A stretch of DNA of 64,000 nucleotides from Arcanobacterium sp. S3PF19 (GCF_000758825.1 NZ_JRMX01000015.1:153382-217381); one strand, 5' to 3'; numbered from the stretch's first letter, positions 7,985 to 17,851 are shown. The notes: generated from the letters alone by a model not told the origin. A program made the numbers and translations.

Positions 7985-8006
7985 CTTATCAAATCCAACG
8001 TTTAAG
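7985..8006 (-). repeat. Right copy of the 22-bp inverted repeat
   Basis: Reverse complement of 5194-5215 with two mismatches. It marks the right edge of the accessory islet, just before two strong hairpins and the large protease gene. Confidence 0.55.
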
Positions 8007-8017
8007 TCTCCAAAATG

Positions 8018-8047
8018 AACGCCCACTCATATGAGGTGGGCGTTTTT
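8018..8047 (+). terminator. Rho-independent terminator reading rightward
   Basis: Stem AACGCCCAC with GTGGGCGTT, extended by TCAT/ATGA with one bulged G, followed by a run of T (TTTTTATT). It is oriented for plus-strand transcripts leaving the islet, although no intact plus-strand gene now precedes it. Confidence 0.65.
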
Positions 8048-8081
8048 ATTTGCCGTATTGCTGCATATCGGCAGACAGCGT

Positions 8082-8116
8082 ACGGGTAGGGCAGCCGTTG
8101 CCGCCCTACCCGTTTT
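8082..8116. terminator. Hairpin terminator beyond the subtilase gene
   Basis: Perfect 11-bp stem ACGGGTAGGGC/GCCCTACCCGT (8082-8092 and 8103-8113), 13 bases past the subtilase stop codon. The T-run is on the plus-strand side, so it works best for rightward transcripts, but the stem should also stop the leftward subtilase mRNA. Confidence 0.6.
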
Positions 8117-8125
8117 CCGCTGAGT

Positions 8126-11100
8126 CTACTTCTCTTTTCTCTCCCCTGCTCTGCGCACGGCGGCAGGCACAGACAGTCCCGCACCGAATACCAGCGCAAA
8201 CACCGTCAGCACGGACAGTGCGGCACTGCGGGTGCCGGTTCTCGCCAAATACCCGTGCAGACGGTATTTATCCGGCGCATGGTGCGCAGCGGCACCGACA
8301 TTGCTTCCCCGGTGTTCTGCCGGATGCACGGCACGGCCCGGATTCTGCTCCGTTCGGTGCTCCGGTGCAGGACGCTCTCCTCCGGGCGCATCGGGCACCA
8401 GCGAGGGCGCAGGCGCGGGAGGCGCAGGTACCGGCGGAACCGGTGTCGGACGAGGCGCAGGCGGAGTGGGCACCGGAGCCGGAGGCTCCGGCAGAGGGGC
8501 CGGCTCCTTCGTGAAAGTGAATTTCCAGCTCTTCGCTGCGTCTGCGGAAATTTCCGCTCCGAATTCCTGCACTGCCTCAACTTCCACCTGACCGGCTTCG
8601 GTTACCCGATACGTCCCGGGAGACGTAAACACGCCGTTCACTCTGTACTGCACGCCTTTCACGGCCGGAATCGTATATGTGCCCAATGCCTTATCCGTAT
8701 CCTTATCGTCAAATACGGGCGCGGCCGGACGCACGGATACCGGCTTGGGCGCCGGGTCGGGAGCGGGAATCTTTATCTGCGACGGCATGGTTCCCGCAGA
8801 GTATTTTATATTCACTTTCGCGCGCGGGGAATCCACCCGGATCAGCGTGCACGGCTCGGCCCTATATCCTGCCGGCATCTGCGGCAAAACAGCATAGCGC
8901 CCGTAGGGAACCTTAAATTCCATTCTCTGCCCCCACTGCGCGGCAGGAGAATCAAACACAAGGTCAGCGGCGGCTTTATCGAGACGGCGGAAAATGAATT
9001 TATACGGTTTGGCACTCAGATTACCGAAATTCATCATATCCCGGAAACCGAATCCCCAGTCGGCAAATACGCCCACCGCAGCCGTGTCCGCATCGGCGGC
9101 AAAAGGCTTCCACGCAAACGTTACCTGAACGGACTTCCGGTTTGGTCCCGTCACGGCCTTCTGCTCCGTATTGTCGGTGTAGTAATTCTTCGGCAGCGCA
9201 GGAGCACCGTCCCTGCCTTCTTTTATCCGCACTGTCCACGTTCCGTAATCCAAATGCTTCATGTCCGCGGCAGGTTTGCCCTGTTCGTCTACGATTTCAT
9301 AGGGCACGCCCAAATTCACCGTTTCTTTTCCGTTTACCAGATCACGGACGGAAATACCTGCGAAATCATCTTTTGTTTTCTTCCGCACCGTAATTTTGGG
9401 CGCGGCGTTTCCTTTGCGCAAATCGGCTTCCCGGATATCGGCAACCGCATAGTATCCCTGCGGCACGCGTACTTTCAGTTCGTAGACACCGGCGGGAAGC
9501 AGATCCAAACGCGGCATTTGCATCCCCTGCAGGGCATTTTTCCCCGTACTGTCCTGTATCTTACGCACTGCTTCCACGTGCACGTCGGAAATTTTTATTT
9601 CTCCGCCAGGCGGCAGACCGATAACGGGATCAATGCGATGCAGATCCGGCCCGACAAACCAGATTTTTTCCCCGCCCAAATCGGTATCTCCGAACTGCTT
9701 CACCGTGATTTCGCCGCTCTTGGGCAGAATTACCGCCCATTTCGGATCGGTTTTCACCACTTCCGCTTTCCACTTCCCCGGTGTCAGCCGCGGTTTAAAC
9801 ATCGGTTCCGCGCCGTGGGAACCCAATTCCTGGGATCCCTGCACATCCACCGTAATTCCGTCTTCGTTTGTGAAACGCAAAGTCGGGCGCTCCACGGAGG
9901 GCCATCCTCCGTTGGACGTAGTCACGGTGACGGGAATCCGCGCGGGGGAAACGGAAACATTGCGCAGTTTAAACGTAAGGGAAACATTGGGATTTTCCCG
10001 GCTTACCGTAAATTCCGTTTCTTTCTTTTCCGCCGCATAGTTTAATACTTTCAGCTTCAGCTCCGCCTTATATTTACCCAATGGCAGATGCGCACAGTCC
10101 AGCTGTTTCACACCCTGCTCATTGCGGACTGTCAGTTCATACTGCTGCGGCGTAATATCCGCCGGGTCTCCGTAGCTGTCGGTGAAAACCGCTTTCACCG
10201 ATCCGCCCGCATCGGGGTGCGTAATCGCCTCCAGGCTGCGGTACATTGTATTTCCCGCGTAATCGGTCAGACGCAGATACGTCTGCGGATAATCTTTCGC
10301 CGCGATACGCAGTTTCAGCGCTCCGTCCCGGTCCGGATTCTGCGGCGTATAATGCACGTTTCCGTCCGAACCCACCGTTTCCAGTACTGCCCGCGCCACT
10401 CCCGCACCGGTATCTGCCGTCAGCAGCGTAAGCAGACCGTCTTTTTCCGTGAAGGATTTAACCGCGGGAGGCGTGGAATCAACGGTAACCGGGAAAGAAA
10501 ACTCCTGTTCTTTTGCCGATTCCGCAACCGGGCGCACCTTAAACCGGAAGGTGTATTTTCCCTCGGGCACAATCCGGCCCGAGCTGTCTTTTCCGTCCCA
10601 CCGATAATTGGACAGTTCGGAAAACAGCGTGCCCGCAGAGCCGTCCGCAGCGGCCGCCAGGCTCTTTCTCCCCGTTCTTACGGTACCGTCTGCCTGTTTT
10701 GCCCCGTCATACCCGGGAGCGGATTTATAAACAACCCTGCCGGATTGGTCGGCTACCTCAATATAGTCGTGATAGTACATGCTCAGAAACACCCCGCGGA
10801 ACTGAGCATAATCCAGCACATTATCCCCGTTGGGAGAAATAGCAATCCGCGTTTTCGCAAACCGTCTTTCCCCCTCTGCGCCGGGAAGCATTTCACCCAG
10901 CACACGTTCGCCCTGCGGGTCGCGGCTCATCAAAGCCGTAAACGCATTCTTCCCCGCCGCTTCTTTTAATCTCATATACTTCGGCACATCCGCGCTTTTC
11001 GCCGACAGATCGGCAAAATCGTAGATGCTGCGTTCCACGGCGGGCAGGTCTGTAAATGCGCCGGGCGTACCGTCGGGATTGGTATGACGGAAACCTATAT

Positions 11101-13528
11101 ACGGCAGACCGATATCGCTTTGCCCCGCGGAAAGGGAGTGCAGGCGGATAAATCCCTCCACAAAATACCCGTTGCGGAACTTCTTTTGCAGCTCCGGATC
11201 CTCTTTGGAAATATCGACGGAAACCGTCTTTTCCACGCTCTTCCCCGCCGGTACCGTAATTGTGTCGTTTTCCGACAAATCCGGAATAATTCTGCTGCTC
11301 CCCAGGGGAACAATCAGATTGGGATTTTTCGGATCTGTGCGATCGGTCTGCACCGTGACCTGCGAAACCGTAAATTTAAGATCTTTCGTACGGCTTATGT
11401 TTTCCACGGTGAATTTCAGATCGAATTTACTTCCGACCGCTCCCAGATTGATTTTCGCAGCTCCCCCGGCGGATCCTGTGTTTCCCTGTGTTGCACCGGC
11501 TTTTGCCAACGCAAATCCGGAAAGCGCATTTTGCCTGTTCAGTACGCCGGCACCCTGTTTTCGGGGAGAGACGTACGGATCTGCGGGAGTGTCCGAGACG
11601 GGCACTGCCGTGCTCATGAGCATATTCTTCAAAAATGCCATTCTGCTTCCGGCGCTCAGTTCAACGCTGCCGTGCGGGCTGAATTTCAGATCGGGGTCAT
11701 TGCGCAGACGCTCACTGAGAAGTGCCGCGACTCCGGCTACCTGCGGCGAAGCCATGCTCGTACCGGATTTGTCGCCGTGTCTGTTGCCGGGCTGTGCGGC
11801 CTGCACGTGCCCGCCCACGGCAGTTATCTCCGGCTTAAGATCAAATTCCGGCGTAGGCCCCCAGGAAGAGAAATGAGAGAGTTTTCCTCCGTTTTTCAAA
11901 ACAAAATCCGCCTGCCCGGAAACAAACGCCACTTTTCCCAAACGCTTCAGTTTCAGTCCCTCGCTGCGGCGGAGAAACACTGCGGGAATGGCCGGATCGT
12001 GAATTCCCATATTAACCCACTCTTGGGAATCCTCATTGTCGAAGATCAGTGCCACAGCGGCTTTTTTCGCCGCCACCGCCGCAACCTTTTGGTCGAAACG
12101 GGTCTGACCGCGGCGAATCAGAACGGCTTTGCCCCGCAGGTCCTGCTGCGTAAACTTCTCCATTTCTTTTTCCGTTGCCGCTCCTACATCCGCCAGCTCC
12201 AGCGTCTTTCCGTAAAGAGAGGAGTAGTCCTGTCCCGCTCCCATGTAGTAGGGAATTTTTTCTCCGCCATAAGTCAGATACGGCAGCCGGATAACGTTGT
12301 TGTCGAGAGAAGCTACCGCCAGTACGTCCGGCGTGAGGGCAGGTGCGGATATCGTGCCGTAATTCGGCTGTTCGGTTTTGGGCGGAATCAGATCCGCATC
12401 GGTATAGTTTTCGTTTCCTGCCGAGGCCGTCACCAGCACTCCATGCTGTTTGGCTATTTCAATCGCGTGCAGAATTTCTTCTCCCACATTTTTCATGGAA
12501 GCAGCCGGAATGCCGAACGAGAGATTGATCGAGGTTGCGCCGAGCAGCACGCTTTCCTCTATTGCTGCCAGATACCTCTCGGGAGACGGTTTGTCGTATT
12601 CTCCGGCCAACACCCGCATGGCAAGCAGCTGCGCCGCCGGAGCTTTTCCGGGCCTGTTTTTTCCTGCCGCGGCAATTGCCGCCACATGCGTTCCGTGCGA
12701 ATCGCCTGTTTCTTTCACGTCTGTATTGTTCCCGGCAAAATTAAATCCGTACGGGAACTTTGCGTTCAGCCATTTTCCTTTCAGCCGGTTCGGGTATGCG
12801 GCCCTGATCTGCTTAATTTTTTCTTCAAGGCTTTCCTTGGTCGGATATTTCGCTCCGAGTGTATCGTTCATCGCAAAATCCCCGTGATCGATATCGAAAC
12901 CCGTGTCGATCACGGAAATCAGCTCTCCTCTGCCTGCGGAATCTGCGGGACTGTATCCCGCCCCTCCGGCACTTCGCACGCTTCCGATTTCGTTTTGTGC
13001 CTTCTGTGCCGCACGGGACACGATTTGCGGCTGCGTGTTCAGTTTCAGATTCGGAGAGATTCTGGCTACCTGCGGAAGTGAGGCAATTTTCTTCAGATCC
13101 CCGTAGCGTGCCTCTACCGCCAGTACGCTGCCGACTGCCGCGCTGACTTCCCTGAAATGCAGTTTTCCGCCTGTCTTTTCTTTCGCTGCGGCAATAAACG
13201 CACTTTGCGTCTTCTGTGCCTCACCCAATTTTTCCAGCGGATCGGAAAATTTATTTAAACCGGCAGCGGATTCACGCAGAGCCACCAAAACCGGTATCTT
13301 CCCCCGCTTATACTCCGGATCCTGTGTTTCCCCCGATGCTTTTGCTTTCGCAAGGCGGTTTTCCAACGTTTTCAGCACCGGTTGCGCCCGCAGATCAGCC
13401 TTCTGTATTTCGGACGCAGACGCTGCAGCCATGTCGCCGGAGAGCAGTGCGTCACGTGACAGCCCCACTGTAGGCAACACCAATCCCAAAAGCGCAAACA
13501 CTGCCGGAATGCGCAGCTTATTTTTCAT
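8126..13528 (-). CDS. Giant cell-surface subtilisin-like protease with LARTG sorting signal
   Basis: A 1800-residue exported S8-family peptidase. ATG 13528 is chosen because AAAGGAG lies 5 bases upstream and a signal peptide (KNKLRIPAVFALLGLVLPTV) follows. An inhibitor-like propeptide region precedes the catalytic domain, whose triad is D208 (SVIDTGFD), H278 (DSHGTHVA) and S591 (GTSMASPQ), with the oxyanion Asn near 372 (SAGNEN). A PA domain is inserted before the serine (about 420-545), as in lactocepin and C5a peptidase. Fibronectin-like and carboxypeptidase-regulatory-like beta modules fill most of the rest. A Pro-rich wall spacer leads to LARTG (about 1761-1765), a hydrophobic helix and RRAGERKEK, a sortase signal of the LAxTG type. 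It probably digests host proteins at the cell surface. Confidence 0.93.
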   Translation of the reverse strand: MKNKLRIPAVFALLGLVLPTVGLSRDALLSGDMAAASASEIQKADLRAQPVLKTLENRLAKAKASGETQDPEYKRGKIPVLVALRESAAGLNKFSDPLEKLGEAQKTQSAFIAAAKEKTGGKLHFREVSAAVGSVLAVEARYGDLKKIASLPQVARISPNLKLNTQPQIVSRAAQKAQNEIGSVRSAGGAGYSPADSAGRGELISVIDTGFDIDHGDFAMNDTLGAKYPTKESLEEKIKQIRAAYPNRLKGKWLNAKFPYGFNFAGNNTDVKETGDSHGTHVAAIAAAGKNRPGKAPAAQLLAMRVLAGEYDKPSPERYLAAIEESVLLGATSINLSFGIPAASMKNVGEEILHAIEIAKQHGVLVTASAGNENYTDADLIPPKTEQPNYGTISAPALTPDVLAVASLDNNVIRLPYLTYGGEKIPYYMGAGQDYSSLYGKTLELADVGAATEKEMEKFTQQDLRGKAVLIRRGQTRFDQKVAAVAAKKAAVALIFDNEDSQEWVNMGIHDPAIPAVFLRRSEGLKLKRLGKVAFVSGQADFVLKNGGKLSHFSSWGPTPEFDLKPEITAVGGHVQAAQPGNRHGDKSGTSMASPQVAGVAALLSERLRNDPDLKFSPHGSVELSAGSRMAFLKNMLMSTAVPVSDTPADPYVSPRKQGAGVLNRQNALSGFALAKAGATQGNTGSAGGAAKINLGAVGSKFDLKFTVENISRTKDLKFTVSQVTVQTDRTDPKNPNLIVPLGSSRIIPDLSENDTITVPAGKSVEKTVSVDISKEDPELQKKFRNGYFVEGFIRLHSLSAGQSDIGLPYIGFRHTNPDGTPGAFTDLPAVERSIYDFADLSAKSADVPKYMRLKEAAGKNAFTALMSRDPQGERVLGEMLPGAEGERRFAKTRIAISPNGDNVLDYAQFRGVFLSMYYHDYIEVADQSGRVVYKSAPGYDGAKQADGTVRTGRKSLAAAADGSAGTLFSELSNYRWDGKDSSGRIVPEGKYTFRFKVRPVAESAKEQEFSFPVTVDSTPPAVKSFTEKDGLLTLLTADTGAGVARAVLETVGSDGNVHYTPQNPDRDGALKLRIAAKDYPQTYLRLTDYAGNTMYRSLEAITHPDAGGSVKAVFTDSYGDPADITPQQYELTVRNEQGVKQLDCAHLPLGKYKAELKLKVLNYAAEKKETEFTVSRENPNVSLTFKLRNVSVSPARIPVTVTTSNGGWPSVERPTLRFTNEDGITVDVQGSQELGSHGAEPMFKPRLTPGKWKAEVVKTDPKWAVILPKSGEITVKQFGDTDLGGEKIWFVGPDLHRIDPVIGLPPGGEIKISDVHVEAVRKIQDSTGKNALQGMQMPRLDLLPAGVYELKVRVPQGYYAVADIREADLRKGNAAPKITVRKKTKDDFAGISVRDLVNGKETVNLGVPYEIVDEQGKPAADMKHLDYGTWTVRIKEGRDGAPALPKNYYTDNTEQKAVTGPNRKSVQVTFAWKPFAADADTAAVGVFADWGFGFRDMMNFGNLSAKPYKFIFRRLDKAAADLVFDSPAAQWGQRMEFKVPYGRYAVLPQMPAGYRAEPCTLIRVDSPRAKVNIKYSAGTMPSQIKIPAPDPAPKPVSVRPAAPVFDDKDTDKALGTYTIPAVKGVQYRVNGVFTSPGTYRVTEAGQVEVEAVQEFGAEISADAAKSWKFTFTKEPAPLPEPPAPVPTPPAPRPTPVPPVPAPPAPAPSLVPDAPGGERPAPEHRTEQNPGRAVHPAEHRGSNVGAAAHHAPDKYRLHGYLARTGTRSAALSVLTVFALVFGAGLSVPAAVRRAGERKEK

Positions 13529-13621
13529 CGAGACTCCTTTGTTTCGCCACATAGCCAAATAACCTGCATAAATGCATATGTATAAAACTATAGACTTAGT
13601 TAGGGTCTCCTAAGAAATAAA

Positions 13622-13774
13622 ATGCGGTTTAATGGGAAAGGTCTCAAAGCGCACCCGCACCCGCACCCGCAGGGATTATACAGACAATCCTGCGGGAATC
13701 TGTCCGACACGGCATTACGCCGTATTCGTCCGTCAGGCAGAGTCCCGCAGGAAAACGGTTATTTAATTATCTGT
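13622..13774. other. Structured spacer between the two surface-protein genes
   Basis: Contains three tandem CCGCAC units near 13650. A hairpin-like pair runs from about 13669 to 13693, and a larger fold spans 13689-13751: CCTGCGGGA pairs with TCCCGCAGG and encloses ACGGC/GCCGT. It probably acts as a terminator for the MPNTG protein gene, whose stop codon is at 13775, though no clear T-run follows. No gene is seen. Confidence 0.4.
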
Positions 13775-15481
13775 TTACTTCTTAATGTTTTTCCTCCTGC
13801 CAAGAAGCAAAATTCCGGTCACCGCAAACAGCATGGCAGCAACGGCCTTCGTTTCCGGGGATGCGCCCGTATTAGGCATATATTTCGCCTCAGGAGCCGA
13901 AGCCTTGGGAGCAGGAGAATCCGACGAGGGGGAAACCTCCGCCTGCGGCTGCGCACCGGCACACTTCTTCAGCTCACCGTCATTCATATCCCGGGTCCGC
14001 TTCTCAACGGCAACACTCTTACCGGCCTCATCCTTAACCCACTTATGCGAAACACTGTCCCACTTAAACGGAACCGTAGTCACACTGCGGGTCTGATTCA
14101 CCTTCCCCGCCGCACAGTCCGCACCGCCGGCACCGGCAACATCAGCCCAAACCGAAGAAGAAACCTCCGCCTGCGGCTGCTCAGGACGGGAAAGAACAGT
14201 GAGGTTGGCTCCCTTAAACGTGATATTGTATGCACCGGCCTCCGAGTCTTTAATTTTCACCGTTCCCACTGTAATGGGCACATCTCCGGCAGTGGTATCT
14301 GCCGTATATGCAGCGGCAACCTCTCCCTGCACCAGAGACTTGAATTTAGCCGGTTCCACCTCGTACTTAAGTGCCGGCAGCGCTTCGCCTTCCCACACCT
14401 GTGCGGGTTTCGCGGTGACCGTCACCGACTCGTTCATCTGAATCATATACTTGTGGTCATCCCGGATCGCGTCTTTAACCGAGGACGGCATATTATTCAC
14501 CTCGTTGCCCAAGAAAGGCGCCTTATTTAAAAGTTCGCCTGTGGTCAGATCGCGGATATGATAATAAGTATCTCCCTTGAAACGAATATCCCCCAAAACG
14601 GATTTGAGTATATCGCCCCGCAGTTTAAGGATCGTCTGATTGTACGTATTAAAAATACTGCTGTAGTCGTCATTTTTGAGCACCCAGCCTGATATGTCCA
14701 GATTTTTCACCTCAGCACCGTTGAACATATTGACCATATTCTCAACCGCTGCGGTATTCCACTTGGAAATATCAAGATTGTTGACGCACGCCTCGGAAAA
14801 CATCTCGGTCATCGTCTTAACTTTGCCCGTATTCCATTTCGATATATCCAAGTCCGTACATGCTCCACGGTTGAAATAGATAAACATGGAACTCATGTCG
14901 GTCACGTTGCCCGTATTCCATTTCGACATATCGACATGCTTTATACTTGAGCCCCAAAACATACCGCCCATATTGGTAACATTGCGCACATCCCAGTTGG
15001 ACACTTCCAAGGTGTCCTGGTGCAAATTGGAAAATATACTCTCCATGTTGGTCACGTTGGATGTATTTATTCCTTCGCGGGGAAATTCTATTTCCGTGCT
15101 GTTGCAGTTTTTAAACAGAGAGCTGGAATCTTGCGGAAAATCGATTGTCTGCCCGGCATCGGGAACAAATTTTATCCGCTTTGTTTCCTTAAATTTGTCG
15201 TCGTTGGGCCAGCTCCCGCAAAAATTGGGCTCATAGGATACCGGCCACGGCCGTCCCCACTTGTCGCGGTCAAGAGTGCCGTGGCCGGCAACGGTGAGGG
15301 TTTTATCCGCCGGATCCCACGTTGCGGTGAGGCTGTCCCCCACGCTGAACGTTTCTTTCCCGTCGGCAACAGCACTCTGGGAAACACCGAAAGACAGCAG
15401 CAGGACACATGTAAAAACCGCAGTCCACGCTTTACGGAACCAAAAGCGCGAAGTTTTTGTGTGCAAAGATACAGGCTTCAT
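13775..15481 (-). CDS. BspA/DUF285-repeat surface protein with MPNTG sorting signal
   Basis: A 568-residue exported protein. ATG 15481 follows GGGGTG by a few bases and opens a long signal peptide with the hydrophobic core AVFTCVLLLSFGV. Residues about 137-268 hold four to five repeats of roughly 24-26 residues of the type LDISKWNTGKVKTMTEMF, the DUF285/BspA-like pattern seen in adhesins of oral and vaginal bacteria and in mycoplasma lipoproteins. A C-terminal half of beta-type modules with two PQAEVS motifs leads to MPNTG (about 535-539), a hydrophobic helix and GRRKNIKK, a variant LPxTG signal for sortase anchoring. The likely role is attachment to host cells or matrix, inferred from the repeat family. 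Confidence 0.88.
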   Translation of the reverse strand: MKPVSLHTKTSRFWFRKAWTAVFTCVLLLSFGVSQSAVADGKETFSVGDSLTATWDPADKTLTVAGHGTLDRDKWGRPWPVSYEPNFCGSWPNDDKFKETKRIKFVPDAGQTIDFPQDSSSLFKNCNSTEIEFPREGINTSNVTNMESIFSNLHQDTLEVSNWDVRNVTNMGGMFWGSSIKHVDMSKWNTGNVTDMSSMFIYFNRGACTDLDISKWNTGKVKTMTEMFSEACVNNLDISKWNTAAVENMVNMFNGAEVKNLDISGWVLKNDDYSSIFNTYNQTILKLRGDILKSVLGDIRFKGDTYYHIRDLTTGELLNKAPFLGNEVNNMPSSVKDAIRDDHKYMIQMNESVTVTAKPAQVWEGEALPALKYEVEPAKFKSLVQGEVAAAYTADTTAGDVPITVGTVKIKDSEAGAYNITFKGANLTVLSRPEQPQAEVSSSVWADVAGAGGADCAAGKVNQTRSVTTVPFKWDSVSHKWVKDEAGKSVAVEKRTRDMNDGELKKCAGAQPQAEVSPSSDSPAPKASAPEAKYMPNTGASPETKAVAAMLFAVTGILLLGRRKNIKK

Positions 15482-15786
15482 TATCACACCCCATTACAGT
15501 TCATACTAAACACGCCAATTTTACGCCTTTACCCCCCCCGTGCAATTTAGTTCATCACAGCCCGCACGGTTCAAGATTCCGTGCCCCCCGAGTCGGCCGT
15601 GCCGTTTGCACACTCGCATACACCTTGTTTTTAGGGCACCCTTATCGTATTAAGAAAAATTTCACTTGCGTTAATCCGCTAATGCACATCTGTTCAAAGA
15701 TCTTGAATGCGCGTGCGGATAACGTAATCTGAAACTGTATCGCCGGAAGCGAATCCGACCGAAAACAGACAACCGAGGAGTCACCG
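15482..15786. other. Divergent promoter region between surface-protein gene and glpD
   Basis: Holds the promoters of both neighbours. On the surface-protein side a run of eight C (15532-15539) sits about 51-58 bases upstream of the start codon, next to the likely -35 region. On the glpD side a TTGAAT element near 15702 with TAATCT 16 bases on is a weak promoter candidate. No gene is seen. Confidence 0.45.
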
Positions 15787-17520
15787 ATGACACCAGTAAA
15801 AATTCACGACACTGCTCTTAATTCCGCTCAGAGAACGGCCGCATTGGAGGCAATGGAAGAACCCGAAGGTCTCGACATTCTGGTTGTGGGAGGAGGCGTA
15901 ACAGGTGCCGGAATTGCGGTTGACGCCGCGAGCCGCGGACTGCGCACGGGAATTGTGGAAATGGGAGACTGGGCTTCCGGCACGTCCTCATGGTCTTCCA
16001 AGCTGGTCCACGGAGGTCTGCGCTATCTGTATCAGCTCGATTTCGCCCTTGTTCACGAAGCCCTTACCGAGCGCGGCAGACTGCTCAACACGACCGCGCC
16101 CCACCTGGTAAAGGCCCAGCCGTTCCTCTGGCCGCTGAAGCATCAGTTCGAACGCACATATTCGGCGGTCGGCGTGGGAATGTACGATGCATTGGCATTC
16201 GCCGGCGCGCACGGAAAGAAAACCGTTCCTTTCCAAAAGCATCTGGGAAAGAAAGGCACAAAAACCCTCGCGCCCGCGTTGGACTCCTCCAAGCTCGCCG
16301 GATCGATTAAATTCTACGATGCGCGTGTGGATGATTCCCGCCTTGTAATAGATCTTATCCGAACCGCCGTAGGTCTGGGAGCCTTTGCCGCCAACCGCAC
16401 CAAAGTAGAGTCTTTCATTAAAGACGAAAAGGGCGGCGTAACGGGCGCCGTCGTAAAAGATGCCGAAACCGGGCAGACACGCAAAATCAAAGCCGCGCAG
16501 ATAATCAGCGCAACGGGGGTATGGACGGAACAGACCCAGGATCTGGCCACGGATGCGGGCGGGCTGAAAGTACTGGCCTCGAAGGGTATTCATCTCGTTG
16601 TTCCCAAAGAGACAATCGACGCCGAAACAGGTATTTTCCTGCGTACGGAAAAGTCCGTGCTTTTCATTATCCCCTGGCCACGCTACTGGGTGATCGGCAC
16701 CACCGACACACCGTGGGAATACGACGTTTCCAAAGCCGTCGCCACCTCGGCCGACATTGACTATATTCTCGACCACGCCAATAAGGTTCTCTCGCGTCCC
16801 GTTACGCGCGAGGACATCATCGGCGTATACGCAGGCCTGCGCCCCCTGCTCCAGCCGCAGCTGCGCCCGGGTGCCGAGTCGGCTTCCACCAAAGTTTCCA
16901 GAGAGCACACAGTAACCCGGATCTGCCCCGGACTGACGGCAATTGCCGGCGGAAAACTCACCACATACCGCGTAATGGCGGAAGACGCCGTCGATCTGGC
17001 AATCGGAGATGCGCGCGCGAAAGAATACCCGACGCAGACCAAGACCCTGCCTCTGGTCGGCGCGGCCAACTACGCGCAGACGCAGCAGGAAGCGGGCAGT
17101 ATTGCCCGCGAACGGGATTGGACGTTGGAGCGCGTGCAGCATCTGCTGGACCGTTACGGCGACGAAGTGCCTCAGATTCTTGAGATGATCGACCGGGATC
17201 CGGAGAAAAACTACGGCGCTCCGCTGGAAACCGCCCCCGATTTCCTGCGTGCCGAAGTCGTATGGGCCGTTACCCACGAAGGAGCGGCACATCTGTCGGA
17301 TGTGCTTTTACACCGGGTGCGTCTCGATCTGGAACGCCGCGACCACGGTCTGAGTTCCGCCGACGAAATACTGGGAATCATTGCCCCGCTTCTCGGATGG
17401 GATAAAAAGAAGACCGCCGAAGAAAAAGAGGCATACACCGTGCGTGTGCAGGAAATCCGCGCTGCCGAAGCGGAATTCACCGACGACGCCGCCGTCGCAC
17501 ACATCACCGAAAGAATCTAA
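15787..17520 (+). CDS. glpD: Aerobic-type glycerol-3-phosphate dehydrogenase
   Basis: A 577-residue FAD enzyme that oxidises glycerol-3-phosphate to dihydroxyacetone phosphate at the membrane face and passes electrons to quinones. The N-terminal dinucleotide fold is ILVVGGGVTGAGIAVDAASR. It is followed by the GlpD signature around WASGTSSWSSKLVHGGLRYL, the substrate region (IGTTDTPWEYD), RPLLQP and GGKLTTYR, and a C-terminal helical domain. ATG 15787 has CCGAGGAG 7 bases upstream. It stands alone with its own terminator; no glycerol kinase or facilitator is adjacent. Substrate could come from lipid turnover through the GDPD at 4.1 kb. Confidence 0.95.
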   Translation: MTPVKIHDTALNSAQRTAALEAMEEPEGLDILVVGGGVTGAGIAVDAASRGLRTGIVEMGDWASGTSSWSSKLVHGGLRYLYQLDFALVHEALTERGRLLNTTAPHLVKAQPFLWPLKHQFERTYSAVGVGMYDALAFAGAHGKKTVPFQKHLGKKGTKTLAPALDSSKLAGSIKFYDARVDDSRLVIDLIRTAVGLGAFAANRTKVESFIKDEKGGVTGAVVKDAETGQTRKIKAAQIISATGVWTEQTQDLATDAGGLKVLASKGIHLVVPKETIDAETGIFLRTEKSVLFIIPWPRYWVIGTTDTPWEYDVSKAVATSADIDYILDHANKVLSRPVTREDIIGVYAGLRPLLQPQLRPGAESASTKVSREHTVTRICPGLTAIAGGKLTTYRVMAEDAVDLAIGDARAKEYPTQTKTLPLVGAANYAQTQQEAGSIARERDWTLERVQHLLDRYGDEVPQILEMIDRDPEKNYGAPLETAPDFLRAEVVWAVTHEGAAHLSDVLLHRVRLDLERRDHGLSSADEILGIIAPLLGWDKKKTAEEKEAYTVRVQEIRAAEAEFTDDAAVAHITERI

Positions 17521-17539
17521 TACTTTTTGGCACCGCTCT

Positions 17540-17573
17540 GAAGTGGGGGCTCTTGGAGCCTCCACTTCTTTTT
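17540..17573 (+). terminator. Terminator of glpD
   Basis: Stem GAAGTGG/CCACTTC with an inner GGCTC/GAGCC pairing, followed by TTTTTAT. It starts 20 bases after the glpD stop codon. Confidence 0.8.
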
Positions 17574-17851
17574 ATCCCCTTATTCCGCATCCTGCGCCGC
17601 ATCCGCCGTATCCGCCGCACCGCGGTTCTGCGGGCACGGCCCGCCTCACTCCCGCACCTGCGGGCGCCGACCACTCCGCACCCGCATGCGCAAAAACTTC
17701 TCCCCTCACCGCACAGCCGCACAATTCCCGTTTACGCGCAATTTCCCGTTCAAACAGTGTATTTACGGCACGGTTACGTGCCGCAAAACATTTATCGCAA
17801 ATAAAATGTTCGCTATTCGCTTTTTCGGCTTAAACAAAACGTTTTCCGCCT

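Noticed and set aside
5200..8050. Islet as a complete prophage or integrative element
   Set aside because: No integrase, transposase, replication or structural gene is present; at most a remnant.
8255..13081. Several long plus-strand frames opposite the subtilase
   Set aside because: Composition mirrors the antisense of a GC-rich gene; no start signals, no motifs. The subtilase on the minus strand explains the region.
13650..13670. Triple CCGCAC repeats as possible CRISPR or satellite
   Set aside because: Only three short units with no spacers; simple low-complexity sequence.
15988..17292. 434-residue frame opposite glpD
   Set aside because: Antisense shadow of glpD with no start signal or recognisable domain.
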